Part shown: piece after piece, positions 18,462 through 29,085 of the stretch | Layout: every line of letters starts with the position of its first letter | Numbering within the stretch: position 1 is the first letter of the stretch | Source: Streptomyces griseus | GTDB lineage: Bacteria > Actinomycetota > Actinomycetes > Nanopelagicales > Nanopelagicaceae | Direction of reading: 5' to 3' | DNA length: 64,000 bases | NCBI GenBank assembly: GCA_945884695.1 | Contig: CAMCYO010000002.1 | Span: forward strand, 115,669-179,668 | Notes under the pieces: model-generated | What the model saw: only the letters and a program-made list of their open reading frames with translations | Told to the model about the DNA's origin: nothing | Databases searched by the model: none | Made by a program: the position numbers and the translations under genes

Positions 18462-20045
18462 GTGTGCGTAGTTCCTTCAAATATGAGGAAATCTATCGCA
18501 GAGAATTTTTACGAGATGAAGATGAGGCGGATCAATCTAACTTTGGACATTGGAGATACTTACTCGCATTTAATTGATATATCTAAAACTTATAAGTCGA
18601 AAGATATTTCAGCTAATACGTTCTTAAAAATTGGCAAACCTAGTCCGGAAAATTTAGAACCCTACAGATTCTATTCTGGCAGGCATAAAATGTTAAAGTT
18701 AATGGTCAAGATTGTTGTGTATTTTCCAACAATTACTATTTGTATTCTTCGCGAAATTGTGCGAATTCTAATCTATAGAGACCATCATCACCTGGACAAG
18801 GATAGTTCCGACAAAACAACAGACACAATTTTTGTATCCCATTTTACACACTTTGTGGATGCGCAAACACGGGATCAATACTTCGGGGAATTGCCATGGA
18901 GAATTAGCTCAAGATTCAAAAATGCCACGATTCTTTTATTGAATCACACAAGAAAGAAAACTAGCCAAGTAAAAGGTGCATTCAGTTCGACCGCAAATGT
19001 TAGCTATGAAGTCAATTCCAAAACGATTCCACTCAGAAAGTTATTGAAGGAAGCATATATGCAGTGGCGGATGAGTTTGGAATTTTTGGTAGATGCCGTA
19101 TTTAAAAGTGAGATTTGTCTTGATTATAGATTGTTATTAGTTGGTGCAGGGCTTGGGCAGTTTTCACGTGCTACATTTGCCGCAATTATTTTTAAAACAA
19201 ACTTAGAAAGTTTTATTAGGGTTTCCAACCCTAGGCAAGTAGTAATGACCTTAGAAGGACATTCTTATGAAATTTTGGCGGTCAAGATGATTCACACGAA
19301 ATTTCCAAACGTAAAGGTAGTTTTTTTTCAACACGCCCCCGTGGTTAAAGGTCAAGTGAGTTTGCGTGAAAATCTTTTCGAAGTTTCTCAAAACGATCTA
19401 ATCTTAACTACAGGCGAAGCTCCCCGGCAGTACTTTTTAAAGTTGAATCCCGTACTTCGAAATCAGATTAAAATTTTGGGATCACCAAAGAATTTTTCTG
19501 GGAATTTGCCAACAACTTTAACAAATTTTAGAAAAGGCGAGCAATTGAATTGTTTGTTCGCTCCCGAGAGCAGTCAAGTAGCAGTAGCCGAGATTTTCTC
19601 ACTTGCAGTTAGTTGTAGCAATGCATTACCCGAAGTGATAATAAATTTTAGATTGCACCCTGCCTACATAGGTGACAAGGCGATGGCAGATACATCACGA
19701 TTGAAGTATCCAGAAAATATGTTGTTCTCAAAACAAACATTAACAGAGGACTTAAAGGTTGCGGATTTCTGTGTATATCGTAGTTCGGCCGTGGCAATTG
19801 AAGGTTTGATTTATGGGTGCAGGCCCCTACATATTGGATCTACAATTAGCGATAATCTTGATCCTCTAGCAATTACATCCCTTGTTCATGAGAAATTTAG
19901 TGAATCTTCGACCTTAATGGAATATCTTCGTAAAGCTGCGAGTGGAAAATCTAGTGAATTGAATCCGGAAGTTTCAAGTATGAGAATGACGTATGCAGAA
20001 TATTTTGCGCCACTTAATGAAGAGACCATCCTCAGCTTAGAATAG
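18462..20045 (+). CDS. Putative surface-carbohydrate biosynthesis / glycosyltransferase-like protein
   Basis: VVFFQHAPVVKGQ and DFCVYRSSAVAIEGLIYGCRPLHIG resemble GT-B-like capsule/O-antigen proteins. The track ORF begins at 18213, but TATGGT-N6-GTG supports a start at 18462. Confidence 0.55.
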   Translation: MCVVPSNMRKSIAENFYEMKMRRINLTLDIGDTYSHLIDISKTYKSKDISANTFLKIGKPSPENLEPYRFYSGRHKMLKLMVKIVVYFPTITICILREIVRILIYRDHHHLDKDSSDKTTDTIFVSHFTHFVDAQTRDQYFGELPWRISSRFKNATILLLNHTRKKTSQVKGAFSSTANVSYEVNSKTIPLRKLLKEAYMQWRMSLEFLVDAVFKSEICLDYRLLLVGAGLGQFSRATFAAIIFKTNLESFIRVSNPRQVVMTLEGHSYEILAVKMIHTKFPNVKVVFFQHAPVVKGQVSLRENLFEVSQNDLILTTGEAPRQYFLKLNPVLRNQIKILGSPKNFSGNLPTTLTNFRKGEQLNCLFAPESSQVAVAEIFSLAVSCSNALPEVIINFRLHPAYIGDKAMADTSRLKYPENMLFSKQTLTEDLKVADFCVYRSSAVAIEGLIYGCRPLHIGSTISDNLDPLAITSLVHEKFSESSTLMEYLRKAASGKSSELNPEVSSMRMTYAEYFAPLNEETILSLE

Positions 20046-20066
20046 TTTTCTGACTAAAACGCTAAC

Positions 20067-21026
20067 TTACTCGTCACTTTGTCTAAGTTCGAGAATCCGA
20101 ATACTTGGAATTTGCTTGAAAACTAATAGAAATACGTCAGCAAGAATAGTAATTGCGAAACTGGCAGAAGTTAATCTAAATCGAAGGTTTCCCTTTTGTG
20201 AGATCATATACTGAAGAGTTCTACCAACTTGCGACCACAGGAATAGAGATTTCGAAAGTTCACTGTGAAGGGAAACAAAGTAAAGACGCCAATATGTTAA
20301 TGCTCGGAAAATGTCTGGCGAGGCTTGAATCTCAACCACGTGCTCCTGGAATGAAAATTTGCTTCCAGGATTGAATAGCAGAATTCCTTGTTTGCTGTAA
20401 GGGTAGGAAAAAATCAGATCTTCGCATATTGAATAACGAGCCTTTAGATGAGGAATATTGTAATTCGATGCAATATCTCTTCGCCAAATTGATGCACCGT
20501 TAAGCCAAGAAGTTTCTATGGGTATTGATGAACTCATATAACTATTGTTCTGGCCATTTCTTTGAACTCCACCAAGCTTGTTTTCATTAATCCCAAAAAA
20601 ACGAGTAAATATACGCCGTGTCGAACTGTGATTGTTTTCGGGGAGGTCATTTGTGGCAAGCCCTACTCCTAGTATCTGTTCAGGGTTTGCATGGTTGGAG
20701 ACAGTCTCGAAGATGTTATGTATCGCATTCCTCCCTAAGAGAATATCGTCATCAAAAAATGCGACCCAATCAAGTTCGGCTGCAAGTAATTTGACCCCTT
20801 CAATCTTCTGTCTTATTTGACCCCTATCTTCCATGTGTTTGTGAGTAATTGGTAGTAACAACTCAAAATTTCGCAGCACTTCATCAATTGAATCTCCCGA
20901 AGAAATTATGATCACCTGTTTGGGCTTGAGACTGGAATGCAAAACTGAATCAAGCATTTGATTCAGTTGGTGGGGTCGATTTCGAGTACTTACTAGGATG
21001 CCATAATTTTGGCTCATAGGATGCAT
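20067..21026 (-). CDS. Glycosyltransferase family 2 protein
   Basis: ILVSTRNRPHQLNQMLDSVL; VAFFDDDILLG DxD-type motif. Confidence 0.8.
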   Translation of the reverse strand: MHPMSQNYGILVSTRNRPHQLNQMLDSVLHSSLKPKQVIIISSGDSIDEVLRNFELLLPITHKHMEDRGQIRQKIEGVKLLAAELDWVAFFDDDILLGRNAIHNIFETVSNHANPEQILGVGLATNDLPENNHSSTRRIFTRFFGINENKLGGVQRNGQNNSYMSSSIPIETSWLNGASIWRRDIASNYNIPHLKARYSICEDLIFSYPYSKQGILLFNPGSKFSFQEHVVEIQASPDIFRALTYWRLYFVSLHSELSKSLFLWSQVGRTLQYMISQKGNLRFRLTSASFAITILADVFLLVFKQIPSIRILELRQSDE

Positions 21027-21247
21027 TAGGAAATCTTTCAGTTATTGGGAGTTTTAGCGATTCTTACATTACTCGACTCGGACCAGATGTGTTGATAGCA
21101 GCACGCACTATTGAAACTCATTTTTTAGAGTGAATTAACTGATCGAAATATAATTAACCATCAACGGTTCGGTTAGGACACCTTTCTTATCTTCCAAGAT
21201 ATGATACCTCACACAAGAATTCCCAAGATTACCGAAAGGTTAGAACC

Positions 21248-22231
21248 ATGGCGTCGTTAGCAGGTCAAACCATATTAATCACCGGAGGCACGGGATCATT
21301 CGGCAAAGCTTTCGTTGAAAGACTTTCTAATGAAACGGGCATAAAAGAGATTATTGTCTACAGCCGTGATGAATTGAAGCAATATGAAATGCAGGCGAGC
21401 CTAAGTACAAAATCCGTACGTTTCATTCTTGGAGATGTTAGAGATTATAAGAGGCTCCTGCAAGCCACAACTGGTGTGGATGTGGTGATTCATGCAGCTG
21501 CGATGAAGCAAATCCCGGCAGCTGAAAACAATCCAATGGAGGCGATAAAAACGAATATTCTTGGTGCTGAGAATATTGTAAATTCTGCAATTGAAAACGG
21601 GGTTTCTAAAGTCATCGCCCTAAGTACAGACAAGGCAGCAAATCCTGCAAATCTTTATGGTGCCACAAAACTTTGCTCCGATAAACTAATGATAGCTGGC
21701 AACATTTTGTCCCCAAGGTCAAAAACAATCTTTTCGGTAGTTAGATACGGGAATGTCTTAGGTTCAAGGGGCAGCGTTATACCGTTTTTTATTGAGCAAG
21801 CAAAACTTGGAGTAATACCGATTACCGATGAGAGAATGTCGCGATTTTGGCTAACGATAGAAGAAGGCGTTGAATTTGTAATTAGGAGTCTTGACATAAT
21901 GAAGGGTGGAGAAATATTTGTCCCAAAAATTCCTAGTTTTAAAGTTATAGATGTCGCAAGTGTGGTAGCGCCTGGCGTACCAATCAAAATTATTGGCATT
22001 CGCCCAGGAGAGAAGTTGCACGAAATTATGATTACTGAAGATGATTCTTTTTATACAATGGAATTTGAAGATTTTTATGCGATTCTCTCACCTGAACTAT
22101 TGAATAATCGTTCCTATAAGACTGAAGGAAAAATGGTTCATGAGGGATTTAGATTCAGCAGTGATAGTAATCCAAATTGGCACACAACTAAGTCATTCTT
22201 GTCAGTATTAAAAGCAAATCGAATTCTATAA
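21248..22231 (+). CDS. pseB: UDP-N-acetylglucosamine 4,6-dehydratase, PseB-like
   Basis: ILITGGTGSFGKAF; IVYSRDELKQYEM; IHAAAMKQIPAAE; LSTDKAANPANLYGATKLCSDKL; FVPKIPSFKV; IGIRPGEKLHEIMI. Confidence 0.85.
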   Translation: MASLAGQTILITGGTGSFGKAFVERLSNETGIKEIIVYSRDELKQYEMQASLSTKSVRFILGDVRDYKRLLQATTGVDVVIHAAAMKQIPAAENNPMEAIKTNILGAENIVNSAIENGVSKVIALSTDKAANPANLYGATKLCSDKLMIAGNILSPRSKTIFSVVRYGNVLGSRGSVIPFFIEQAKLGVIPITDERMSRFWLTIEEGVEFVIRSLDIMKGGEIFVPKIPSFKVIDVASVVAPGVPIKIIGIRPGEKLHEIMITEDDSFYTMEFEDFYAILSPELLNNRSYKTEGKMVHEGFRFSSDSNPNWHTTKSFLSVLKANRIL

Positions 22232-22543
22232 TAATTGAGGATTAAGTAAAGTACTGATTCGTAAGAAACTCCTATTTCTTAAGAATAGATACTGCCAAGG
22301 TGCAATTATCCTTAGAATCAGGAATTCCAACTAATTCCTTTTGAGTAAAACCCCTTTTAGGTTTCTGATCCTCGGGAAAGCGACTTCAATTCTGAAAATT
22401 TGGTATTCTATAATAATGGATTTCTCGCGGTTATGCTTGACGACAAACGGAAAAAATCTTTCGGGATATCTGCGCGACTCGCCCGATAAATACTATTAAG
22501 CAAAACCTTAAAGATAGATTTCTAACGTGTCGAGATTCTCCTA

Positions 22544-22549
22544 TACGCT
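22544..22549 (+). promoter_or_regulatory. -10 box TACGCT, N6 before ATG
   Basis: TACGCT-tcactt-ATG. Confidence 0.5.
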
Positions 22550-22555
22550 TCACTT

Positions 22556-23476
22556 ATGAGGCTCGAAGGGAAATTGCATAATCAAATAACGATTATTGTT
22601 CCTGTTTCTCGTATGTCCACAAAGCTATCTAATCTAAGGCACTGGCTTCGAACTGTCGACTTTGAATCTATTGAAGTGATTTTGGTGCATGATATTCAAG
22701 ACGTCGATACCGGACGTGAACTCAAAGAAATCACTCTTAATATTCCACAAATCCAACTAATTGAAGCTCGACACGGTTCGCCAGGGATGGCAAGAAATGC
22801 TGGGCTCGATTTAGCGAAAAGTGAATGGATTGTCTTTTGGGATAGTGACGATCTTCCTGAAGTCGCAGAAGTAATTAAGATGATAGAGATTGCAACAAAT
22901 GGAAATTTCGCGGTTGCAGTTGGTGGTTTCACAGTTCAAACCTTGACATCGCCAAATTTGCATTCCTTGCATCTCATTGAGAATTCAGTATCTGGCAAAT
23001 TGTTCGAAGAGTTTGGTATGCAACCTGGTCTTTGGCGATGGGCATTTAGGAATGAAATCATTGGGAAGATTAGATTTAAGGCATTTCGTATGGCCGAAGA
23101 CCAATGTTTTCTCTTCGATTTAAATCTAGCCGGGCAGAGAATCTATGTTCACCCTAAGTCTGTCTACACGTATTTCGTCGGCGATGAACAGCAGTTAACT
23201 AATAATCCGAAGGCTCTTTCAGATTTACTGAAATCAGTACCTTACTTGATGAGGTCAATCAAAGGTTCCAATGCTAGTAAGAGTGAATTTGGTGCTCTCT
23301 TGATTACCCGGCAGGTTCTAACAGCTCTCAAACGAGGAGTTCTTTCCACTAAAATTCTGATGATAATTCAAGTTATAAAATTCTTTCCATTGATCCTTTT
23401 TTCAAAAGGAGCTTATTTTATGGCCGCGCTTAAACTTTTACTTACTAAGAGAAGTCCACTCTTCCATGAAGAGTAA
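22556..23476 (+). CDS. Glycosyltransferase family 2 protein
   Basis: ITIIVPVSRM; GSPGMARNAGLDLAKSEWIVFWDSDD. Confidence 0.85.
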   Translation: MRLEGKLHNQITIIVPVSRMSTKLSNLRHWLRTVDFESIEVILVHDIQDVDTGRELKEITLNIPQIQLIEARHGSPGMARNAGLDLAKSEWIVFWDSDDLPEVAEVIKMIEIATNGNFAVAVGGFTVQTLTSPNLHSLHLIENSVSGKLFEEFGMQPGLWRWAFRNEIIGKIRFKAFRMAEDQCFLFDLNLAGQRIYVHPKSVYTYFVGDEQQLTNNPKALSDLLKSVPYLMRSIKGSNASKSEFGALLITRQVLTALKRGVLSTKILMIIQVIKFFPLILFSKGAYFMAALKLLLTKRSPLFHEE

Positions 23477-24422
23477 GAAATCCCGCAGAATACTGTTTTC
23501 TCTTGCCGGCGGTTTGGGAAATCAATTATTTCAATTGGCTGCTGGAATTGCGCTCAGCGAAAATCACAAGCTCTATATTGAAAGAAGTCTTGCAAATCCG
23601 CGAGAGACAAAAAATGGGACTCTGGAAGTTGAGAGATTTCTTTGGCCAGCCGAGGTTGAGTTTCTATCTGTTCGTACTAGCCCTTGGCTTGAGAAGAGAT
23701 TGGGCAATTTCTTATTACGACTTAGTTCAAAGAGCTCATCTCAAGATTCTCGTTTTGGGGTGAAGGCTTTGCAAATTAGCGCTATCTCGAAATTACTTTC
23801 TCATCTGTATTGGAACGGACTGAAAATTCAAGTGTGTCGAGGAGTCGGGTATGATCAAAATCTTGAAAGCCAGGATTCATTAACGATTGGATACTTTCAA
23901 TGCATTAATTGGGTTGAACGCAAGAATATTTATCAGATATTTCATAATCTTGCGCTGAAGAGCGAACCAACTTGGTTAACTAGCTTAAGAGCTGATTCTG
24001 CCATGGAAAAACCGCTCATATTGCATATCAGATTAGGTGACTATAAATCCGAAAAAACTTTCGGTACCCCGTCGTTGTCATATTACGAAGGTGCACTATT
24101 GGAACTTTGGGAAACCAACATGTTTCGTAAGATCTGGATTTTTTCTGATGAACCAGAATTAGCCTTGAGGAATTTACCTAAATGGGTAATTCAAAATTCG
24201 CGTGTGATTACCGAGGCACAGGACTCGCCCGCTGAAACTATTGAGGCTATGAGATTAGGTTTTGGATACGTGATTTCCAATTCAACGTTTGGTTGGTGGG
24301 GTGCGTATTTGTCTCATCATGAGAACGCACCAGTTATAGCTCCTATGCCTTGGTTCAAGTTGAAAGAAGAACCACTGGGCCTTATTCCTAATAATTGGGT
24401 CAGAAAAGAAGCATGGGAATAG
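23466..24422 (+). CDS. Alpha-1,2-fucosyltransferase (GT11)
   Basis: SLAGGLGNQLFQLAAG; LHIRLGDYK; VISNSTFGWWGAYLS. Confidence 0.88.
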   Translation: MKSKKSRRILFSLAGGLGNQLFQLAAGIALSENHKLYIERSLANPRETKNGTLEVERFLWPAEVEFLSVRTSPWLEKRLGNFLLRLSSKSSSQDSRFGVKALQISAISKLLSHLYWNGLKIQVCRGVGYDQNLESQDSLTIGYFQCINWVERKNIYQIFHNLALKSEPTWLTSLRADSAMEKPLILHIRLGDYKSEKTFGTPSLSYYEGALLELWETNMFRKIWIFSDEPELALRNLPKWVIQNSRVITEAQDSPAETIEAMRLGFGYVISNSTFGWWGAYLSHHENAPVIAPMPWFKLKEEPLGLIPNNWVRKEAWE

Positions 24423-24432
24423 TATTGGGAGC

Positions 24433-25323
24433 ATGAAGAAGGTTTTGGTCACTGGCTCCAAGGGCTTTATCGGAAGATACCTTGTTGATGCCTTGCAAGG
24501 CACGAAATATGAGATCTTTGCTTTAGATGTTAAGGACGAGAAGGCTGGTGATTCCAGCGTTGACATCTCAACCGCAGATTTGGATTCAATTTTCTTGCGC
24601 ATTAAGCCCGATGTTGTAATACATCTGGCAGCACAAGTTGATGTTACTGAGAGTTTTGTAAATCCAATTCGTGATTTGGAAATAAATGGAATTGGAACTC
24701 TTAAGGTACTTCATGCTTCCCAAACTGTTGGTTGTAATAATTTCATTTACGTTGCATCTGGCGGTGCAATTTACGACTCTGACTCACCAATGCCATTAAC
24801 TGAGAGAAGCCCTGAAAGACCAGTTTCTCCTTACGGACTTTCAAAACGGTTGGGCGAGGACTATGTAAGAGTATTAAGTGCGAAAGCGGGTACTTCCTGG
24901 ACATCTTTAGCTCTTTCTAATTGTTATGGTCAAGTTGAGGATCATCAACGGGGTGTAATTTTTCAGTTCTGGAAGGCATTATCAGAAGAGCGAGTTCCGA
25001 CTATTTATGGGCCCGACGTGACGCGTGACTTTATTCATGTGAGCGATGTAGTTGCTGCAATCCTTAAAGCGATTGAGAATCCAATTAATACAAGGGTTAA
25101 TGTTTCTTCGCAGACTGAAATTTCACTCCTAGATCTATTTAGGAAAATCGCAACAATTATAAAAAGTGAAATTGAGCCCAACATTTTGAGCTCGAAGTCA
25201 GGCGATGTGTTAAGAAGTAGTTTAAGCAACCAAAAGGCAAAGGAATTGCTTGGGTGGAAACCATTGATTAATTTGGAATCAGGTCTTGAGATTAGTCTTC
25301 CACGGGCAGGAAACGCTAAGTGA
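24433..25323 (+). CDS. NAD-dependent sugar epimerase/dehydratase
   Basis: VTGSKGFIGRYLVDAL; SPYGLSKRLGEDYV; TRDFIHVSDV. Confidence 0.85.
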   Translation: MKKVLVTGSKGFIGRYLVDALQGTKYEIFALDVKDEKAGDSSVDISTADLDSIFLRIKPDVVIHLAAQVDVTESFVNPIRDLEINGIGTLKVLHASQTVGCNNFIYVASGGAIYDSDSPMPLTERSPERPVSPYGLSKRLGEDYVRVLSAKAGTSWTSLALSNCYGQVEDHQRGVIFQFWKALSEERVPTIYGPDVTRDFIHVSDVVAAILKAIENPINTRVNVSSQTEISLLDLFRKIATIIKSEIEPNILSSKSGDVLRSSLSNQKAKELLGWKPLINLESGLEISLPRAGNAK

Positions 25324-27158
25324 TTACTCGTCTGAAAAAGAGATTTAGACAAACGGTAATAGGGCGCTCAACAGCACTACTATCGCGTCAAGATCTTCGC
25401 AAAGTTATTATGATTTCATTGATTCAAGTAAGTTTGGGAATTTTGGATCTTGCTGGAGTTGCCTCCATTGGCATTCTAGGTGCTTTGGCAGTTACAGGAG
25501 TTGAAGGACAGAAGCCAGGAAATCGAGTTAATTCAGCAATTCAATTCTTTCATATTTCTGGGTACCAGTTTCAAGTCCAAGTCGCATTGCTGGGCATAGC
25601 CGCGGGAGTGTTTCTCATATCTCGAACACTTTTATCAGTTTTCTTTACTCGAAGAACTCTCTTTTTTCTTAGCCGTCGGGGTGCAGAAATTTCTTCAAAC
25701 TTAATTGCGCGACTATTAGGGCAGTCATTATTGACTATTCAAAGGAAGACAGCCCAGGAAACCCTGTACGCGGTAACTCGTGGAGTAGAGGCAATCACGT
25801 TACAAGTACTTGGCACGATTGTTGCATTGATTTCAGACATTTCTCTATTGGCGATTTTGGCGATTGGGTTATTTTTTGTAGATCCAGGAGTAGCTCTTGG
25901 CACCACTTGCTTATTTGGATTAATTGGATTTGGCCTGCACCGTTTTATGCGTACTAGAGCTTTAAACCTGGGAATCAAGAGTTCGGGGCTTGAAATTCGA
26001 AGCAACGAAAAGATAGTAGAAGTCTTAAATTCTTATCGCGAATCGGTTGTGAGGAATAGCCGAAGTTTCTATGCGAAAGAAATTCGAAAACTTAGAATTG
26101 ATTTGTCAAGCACGCTGGCAGAAAGGGCCTTCATGCCCAATGTAAGCAAATACGTTATCGACACTACGGTCGTAATTGGTGCGCTTTTATTAGGAGCTAC
26201 ACAATTCTTATTGCAAGATGCAAAGCATGCAGTGGCAACACTTTCAGTATTTCTTGCAGCAGGTGCTCGTATTGCTCCAGCTGTATTGCGGACCCAGCAA
26301 GGGCTAGTTCAAATCAAAGGGAGCTTAGGCCAAGCTGGGCCCACACTAGATCTTATTGATTCACTTCAAGAAACTGAAACCATTAATCTTGAAAGTGATT
26401 CTTTTAGCACTGACCACAGTGGGTTTTTTCCGGAAGTTAAAGTGTCGGGCGTCTCGCTCACTTACCCTGGTAAGCACATACCGTCAGTACAAAACGTAAC
26501 ACTTTCAATACCGGCTCATTCTGTGGTTGCTTTTGTTGGCCCTTCTGGAGCTGGAAAGACTTCACTAGTAGATATTATTTTAGGAGTTCTACGACCAGAT
26601 TCAGGTCAAGTTACGATTTCAGGACTACCACCGCTGGAAGCCTTTGCGAAATGGAAAGGAGCAGCGTCTTATGTCCCTCAAGACGTCATGATTGCAAATG
26701 GGACTATCAGGGAGAATGTAGGACTTGGTTTCGCTTCGGAGGTCGCGACAGATGAATTGGTTGAAAATGCTTTATTAAAAGCGCAACTTTTAGCGTTTGT
26801 GAAGCAGTTACCTAATGGATTGGATACAACTGTCGGAGAACGGGGCGCAAAAATTAGCGGAGGGCAACGTCAGAGATTAGGAATTGCTCGATCAATGTTT
26901 ACTGAGCCTCAACTTTTAGTCTTGGATGAAGCCACGAGTTCACTTGACGGGGAAACAGAGGCGAGCATCTCTGAAGCGATTCAGGGACTTAAAGGATCAG
27001 TGACTGTGCTTATGATTGCCCATAGGCTCTCAACGGTTAGAAATGCGGACATTGTTGTGTATATGGATTCTGGGAGGGTTATTGCCACCGGGACTTTTGC
27101 AGAAGTGCGGGATTCTGTTCCGGACTTTGATCGTCAAGCAAAGCTAATGGGGCTTTAG
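25320..27158 (+). CDS. ABC exporter, fused permease-ATPase (MsbA/PglK-like)
   Basis: Hydrophobic N-terminal half; Walker A GPSGAGKTS; signature ISGGQRQRLGIARSMF; Walker B LLVLDEATSSLD. Confidence 0.88.
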   Translation: MITRLKKRFRQTVIGRSTALLSRQDLRKVIMISLIQVSLGILDLAGVASIGILGALAVTGVEGQKPGNRVNSAIQFFHISGYQFQVQVALLGIAAGVFLISRTLLSVFFTRRTLFFLSRRGAEISSNLIARLLGQSLLTIQRKTAQETLYAVTRGVEAITLQVLGTIVALISDISLLAILAIGLFFVDPGVALGTTCLFGLIGFGLHRFMRTRALNLGIKSSGLEIRSNEKIVEVLNSYRESVVRNSRSFYAKEIRKLRIDLSSTLAERAFMPNVSKYVIDTTVVIGALLLGATQFLLQDAKHAVATLSVFLAAGARIAPAVLRTQQGLVQIKGSLGQAGPTLDLIDSLQETETINLESDSFSTDHSGFFPEVKVSGVSLTYPGKHIPSVQNVTLSIPAHSVVAFVGPSGAGKTSLVDIILGVLRPDSGQVTISGLPPLEAFAKWKGAASYVPQDVMIANGTIRENVGLGFASEVATDELVENALLKAQLLAFVKQLPNGLDTTVGERGAKISGGQRQRLGIARSMFTEPQLLVLDEATSSLDGETEASISEAIQGLKGSVTVLMIAHRLSTVRNADIVVYMDSGRVIATGTFAEVRDSVPDFDRQAKLMGL

Positions 27159-27160
27159 GC

Positions 27161-28141
27161 TTATTTATCTGTAATGAGTTTTACGTCAGCATCGACCATA
27201 ATGCCTGCAATCTCTTTCCAATGAGTTTTTGCTTCCCAGCCAAGGATCTTCTTGATTTTGGATGGATCTCCAATGAGGGCATCAACTTCTGTGGGACGGA
27301 TATATCGATCTTCAGTTATGACAAAGTCTTTGTAATCAAGATCTAACTTTGAAAAAGCGACTTTGCAGAAGTCTCTAACCGTCGCTCCAACACCAGTTGC
27401 TACTACAAAATCATCTGGCTTTTCTTGTTGCAACATCAACCACATACTTTCAACATATTCTGGTGCATATCCCCAGTCGCGTGTGGCATCTAGATTTCCT
27501 AAGTAAAGTTTTTCTTGTAGTCCCAATTTAATCTTTGCAGCCGCCATTGTGATCTTACGAGTAACAAATGTTTCACCTCGACGAGGAGATTCGTGATTAA
27601 AAAGAATGCCATTTGTCGCATGAAGTCCATAGGCCTCACGATAATTTCTGACCACCCAATATGAATATAACTTTGCAGCGGCATATGGGCTACGAGGAGC
27701 AAATGATGAGAGCTCAGATTGAGGAGGAGGTGTACTTCCGTAAAGTTCAGAAGTTGACGCTTGATAAAATTTTGTATTTATCTTTGCAGCGCGAATTGCT
27801 TCAAGAATTCGGATGGTTCCAATTGCATCAACTTGGGCTGTAAAATCAGGCATTTCAAATGAGACCTTTACGTGGCTTTGCGCCGCAAGATTATAAATCT
27901 CGTTTGGTTCAAGTTCGCGAATCAGATTTGCAATGCCAACGCCATCGGTGATGTCACCGTAATGGAGATGGAATTTATTGCCCTTTTCATGAGGGTCTTT
28001 GTATAAATGCTCAATTCTTGATGTATTGAAAGTTGAACTTCTGCGGATAAGGCCATGTACTTCGTATCCCTTATTAAGTAGGAGTTCTGCCAAGTATGAA
28101 CCATCTTGACCTGTCACACCTGTAATGAGTGCACGCTTCAC
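27161..28141 (-). CDS. gmd: GDP-mannose 4,6-dehydratase
   Basis: [40 protein letters not shown] start makes a GTGA overlap with fcl. Confidence 0.95.
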   Translation of the reverse strand: MKRALITGVTGQDGSYLAELLLNKGYEVHGLIRRSSTFNTSRIEHLYKDPHEKGNKFHLHYGDITDGVGIANLIRELEPNEIYNLAAQSHVKVSFEMPDFTAQVDAIGTIRILEAIRAAKINTKFYQASTSELYGSTPPPQSELSSFAPRSPYAAAKLYSYWVVRNYREAYGLHATNGILFNHESPRRGETFVTRKITMAAAKIKLGLQEKLYLGNLDATRDWGYAPEYVESMWLMLQQEKPDDFVVATGVGATVRDFCKVAFSKLDLDYKDFVITEDRYIRPTEVDALIGDPSKIKKILGWEAKTHWKEIAGIMVDADVKLITDK

Positions 28142-29067
28142 TTTATCCCTACTTTCGCATCGTTTTCGAGAAACCAATTGTAAGTTTTTAAAATCCCGTC
28201 CTCAAGGCTAACCAATGAACTCCATCCAAGCTTTGAAATTTTACTGCAATCTACCAATTTTCTTGGTGTGCCATTTGGATGCGAAGAGTCGAGAGTAATT
28301 TGGCCTTGAAAACCGACAATTCTTGCGATCAGTTTTGATAACTCTAGAATTGAAATTTCATCACCACTGCCAACATTTATTGCAATATTTTCATCATATT
28401 TCTCAAGCAACATGAGACAAGCTCGCGCGAGATCTTCAACAAAAAGAAATTCTCTCAGTGGTGTGCCATCTCCCCAGATCTGGACTTCGTTAGCGTTTGC
28501 AATTTTTGCACTATGAAAACGATGTATTAGGGCGGGTAGAACATGGGAGGATTCAAGCTCAAAGTTATCTCGGGGCCCATATAAGTTGGTGGGCATTGCA
28601 GATATCCAATGGCGACCAAATTGCTTGCGGTAACCTTCGACTAATTTAAGTCCGGCAATTTTCGCAATCGCATAAGGTTCATTACTTTTCTCGAGCTCAC
28701 CCGTTAAAAGAGCCGACTCTGGTATCGGTTGTGGAGCAAGTCTTGGGTAAATACACGAAGAACCTAGAAAAAGAACTTTGGTTATGTCAGCCGCGAATGC
28801 ACCGTCGAGGAGATTGGTTTGAATCTGCAAATTGATGGAAAGAAAATCAACGGGGAGAGAAGAGTTAGCTCCGATGCCTCCAACTTTTGCAGCTGCAATA
28901 ATTAGTGCATCGGGTTTTATGGTTGCAAGCTCGGCAAAAACTTGTACACGATCGGTAAGGTCTAACTCTTTAGATGACTTACCGAAAACTTCGTGACCTT
29001 GAGCCTTGGCCTCTAAGGCAATAGCCGATCCAACCATCCCTTTAATTCCGGCGACGTAGATTCGCAT
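28138..29067 (-). CDS. fcl: GDP-L-fucose synthase
   Basis: [56 protein letters not shown]. Confidence 0.95.
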   Translation of the reverse strand: MRIYVAGIKGMVGSAIALEAKAQGHEVFGKSSKELDLTDRVQVFAELATIKPDALIIAAAKVGGIGANSSLPVDFLSINLQIQTNLLDGAFAADITKVLFLGSSCIYPRLAPQPIPESALLTGELEKSNEPYAIAKIAGLKLVEGYRKQFGRHWISAMPTNLYGPRDNFELESSHVLPALIHRFHSAKIANANEVQIWGDGTPLREFLFVEDLARACLMLLEKYDENIAINVGSGDEISILELSKLIARIVGFQGQITLDSSHPNGTPRKLVDCSKISKLGWSSLVSLEDGILKTYNWFLENDAKVGIK

Positions 29068-29074
29068 AGGAGTA

Positions 29075-29080
29075 AGAGTA
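29075..29080 (-). promoter_or_regulatory. -10 box TACTCT, N7 before ATG
   Basis: Minus strand TACTCT-tactcct-ATG. Confidence 0.45.
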
Positions 29081-29085
29081 GTGAG

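Noticed and set aside
22232-22555. ~320 bp noncoding gap as a possible small RNA or mobile remnant
   Set aside because: No inverted repeats, coding frame or transposase remnant seen; only the promoter for the downstream GT2 gene.
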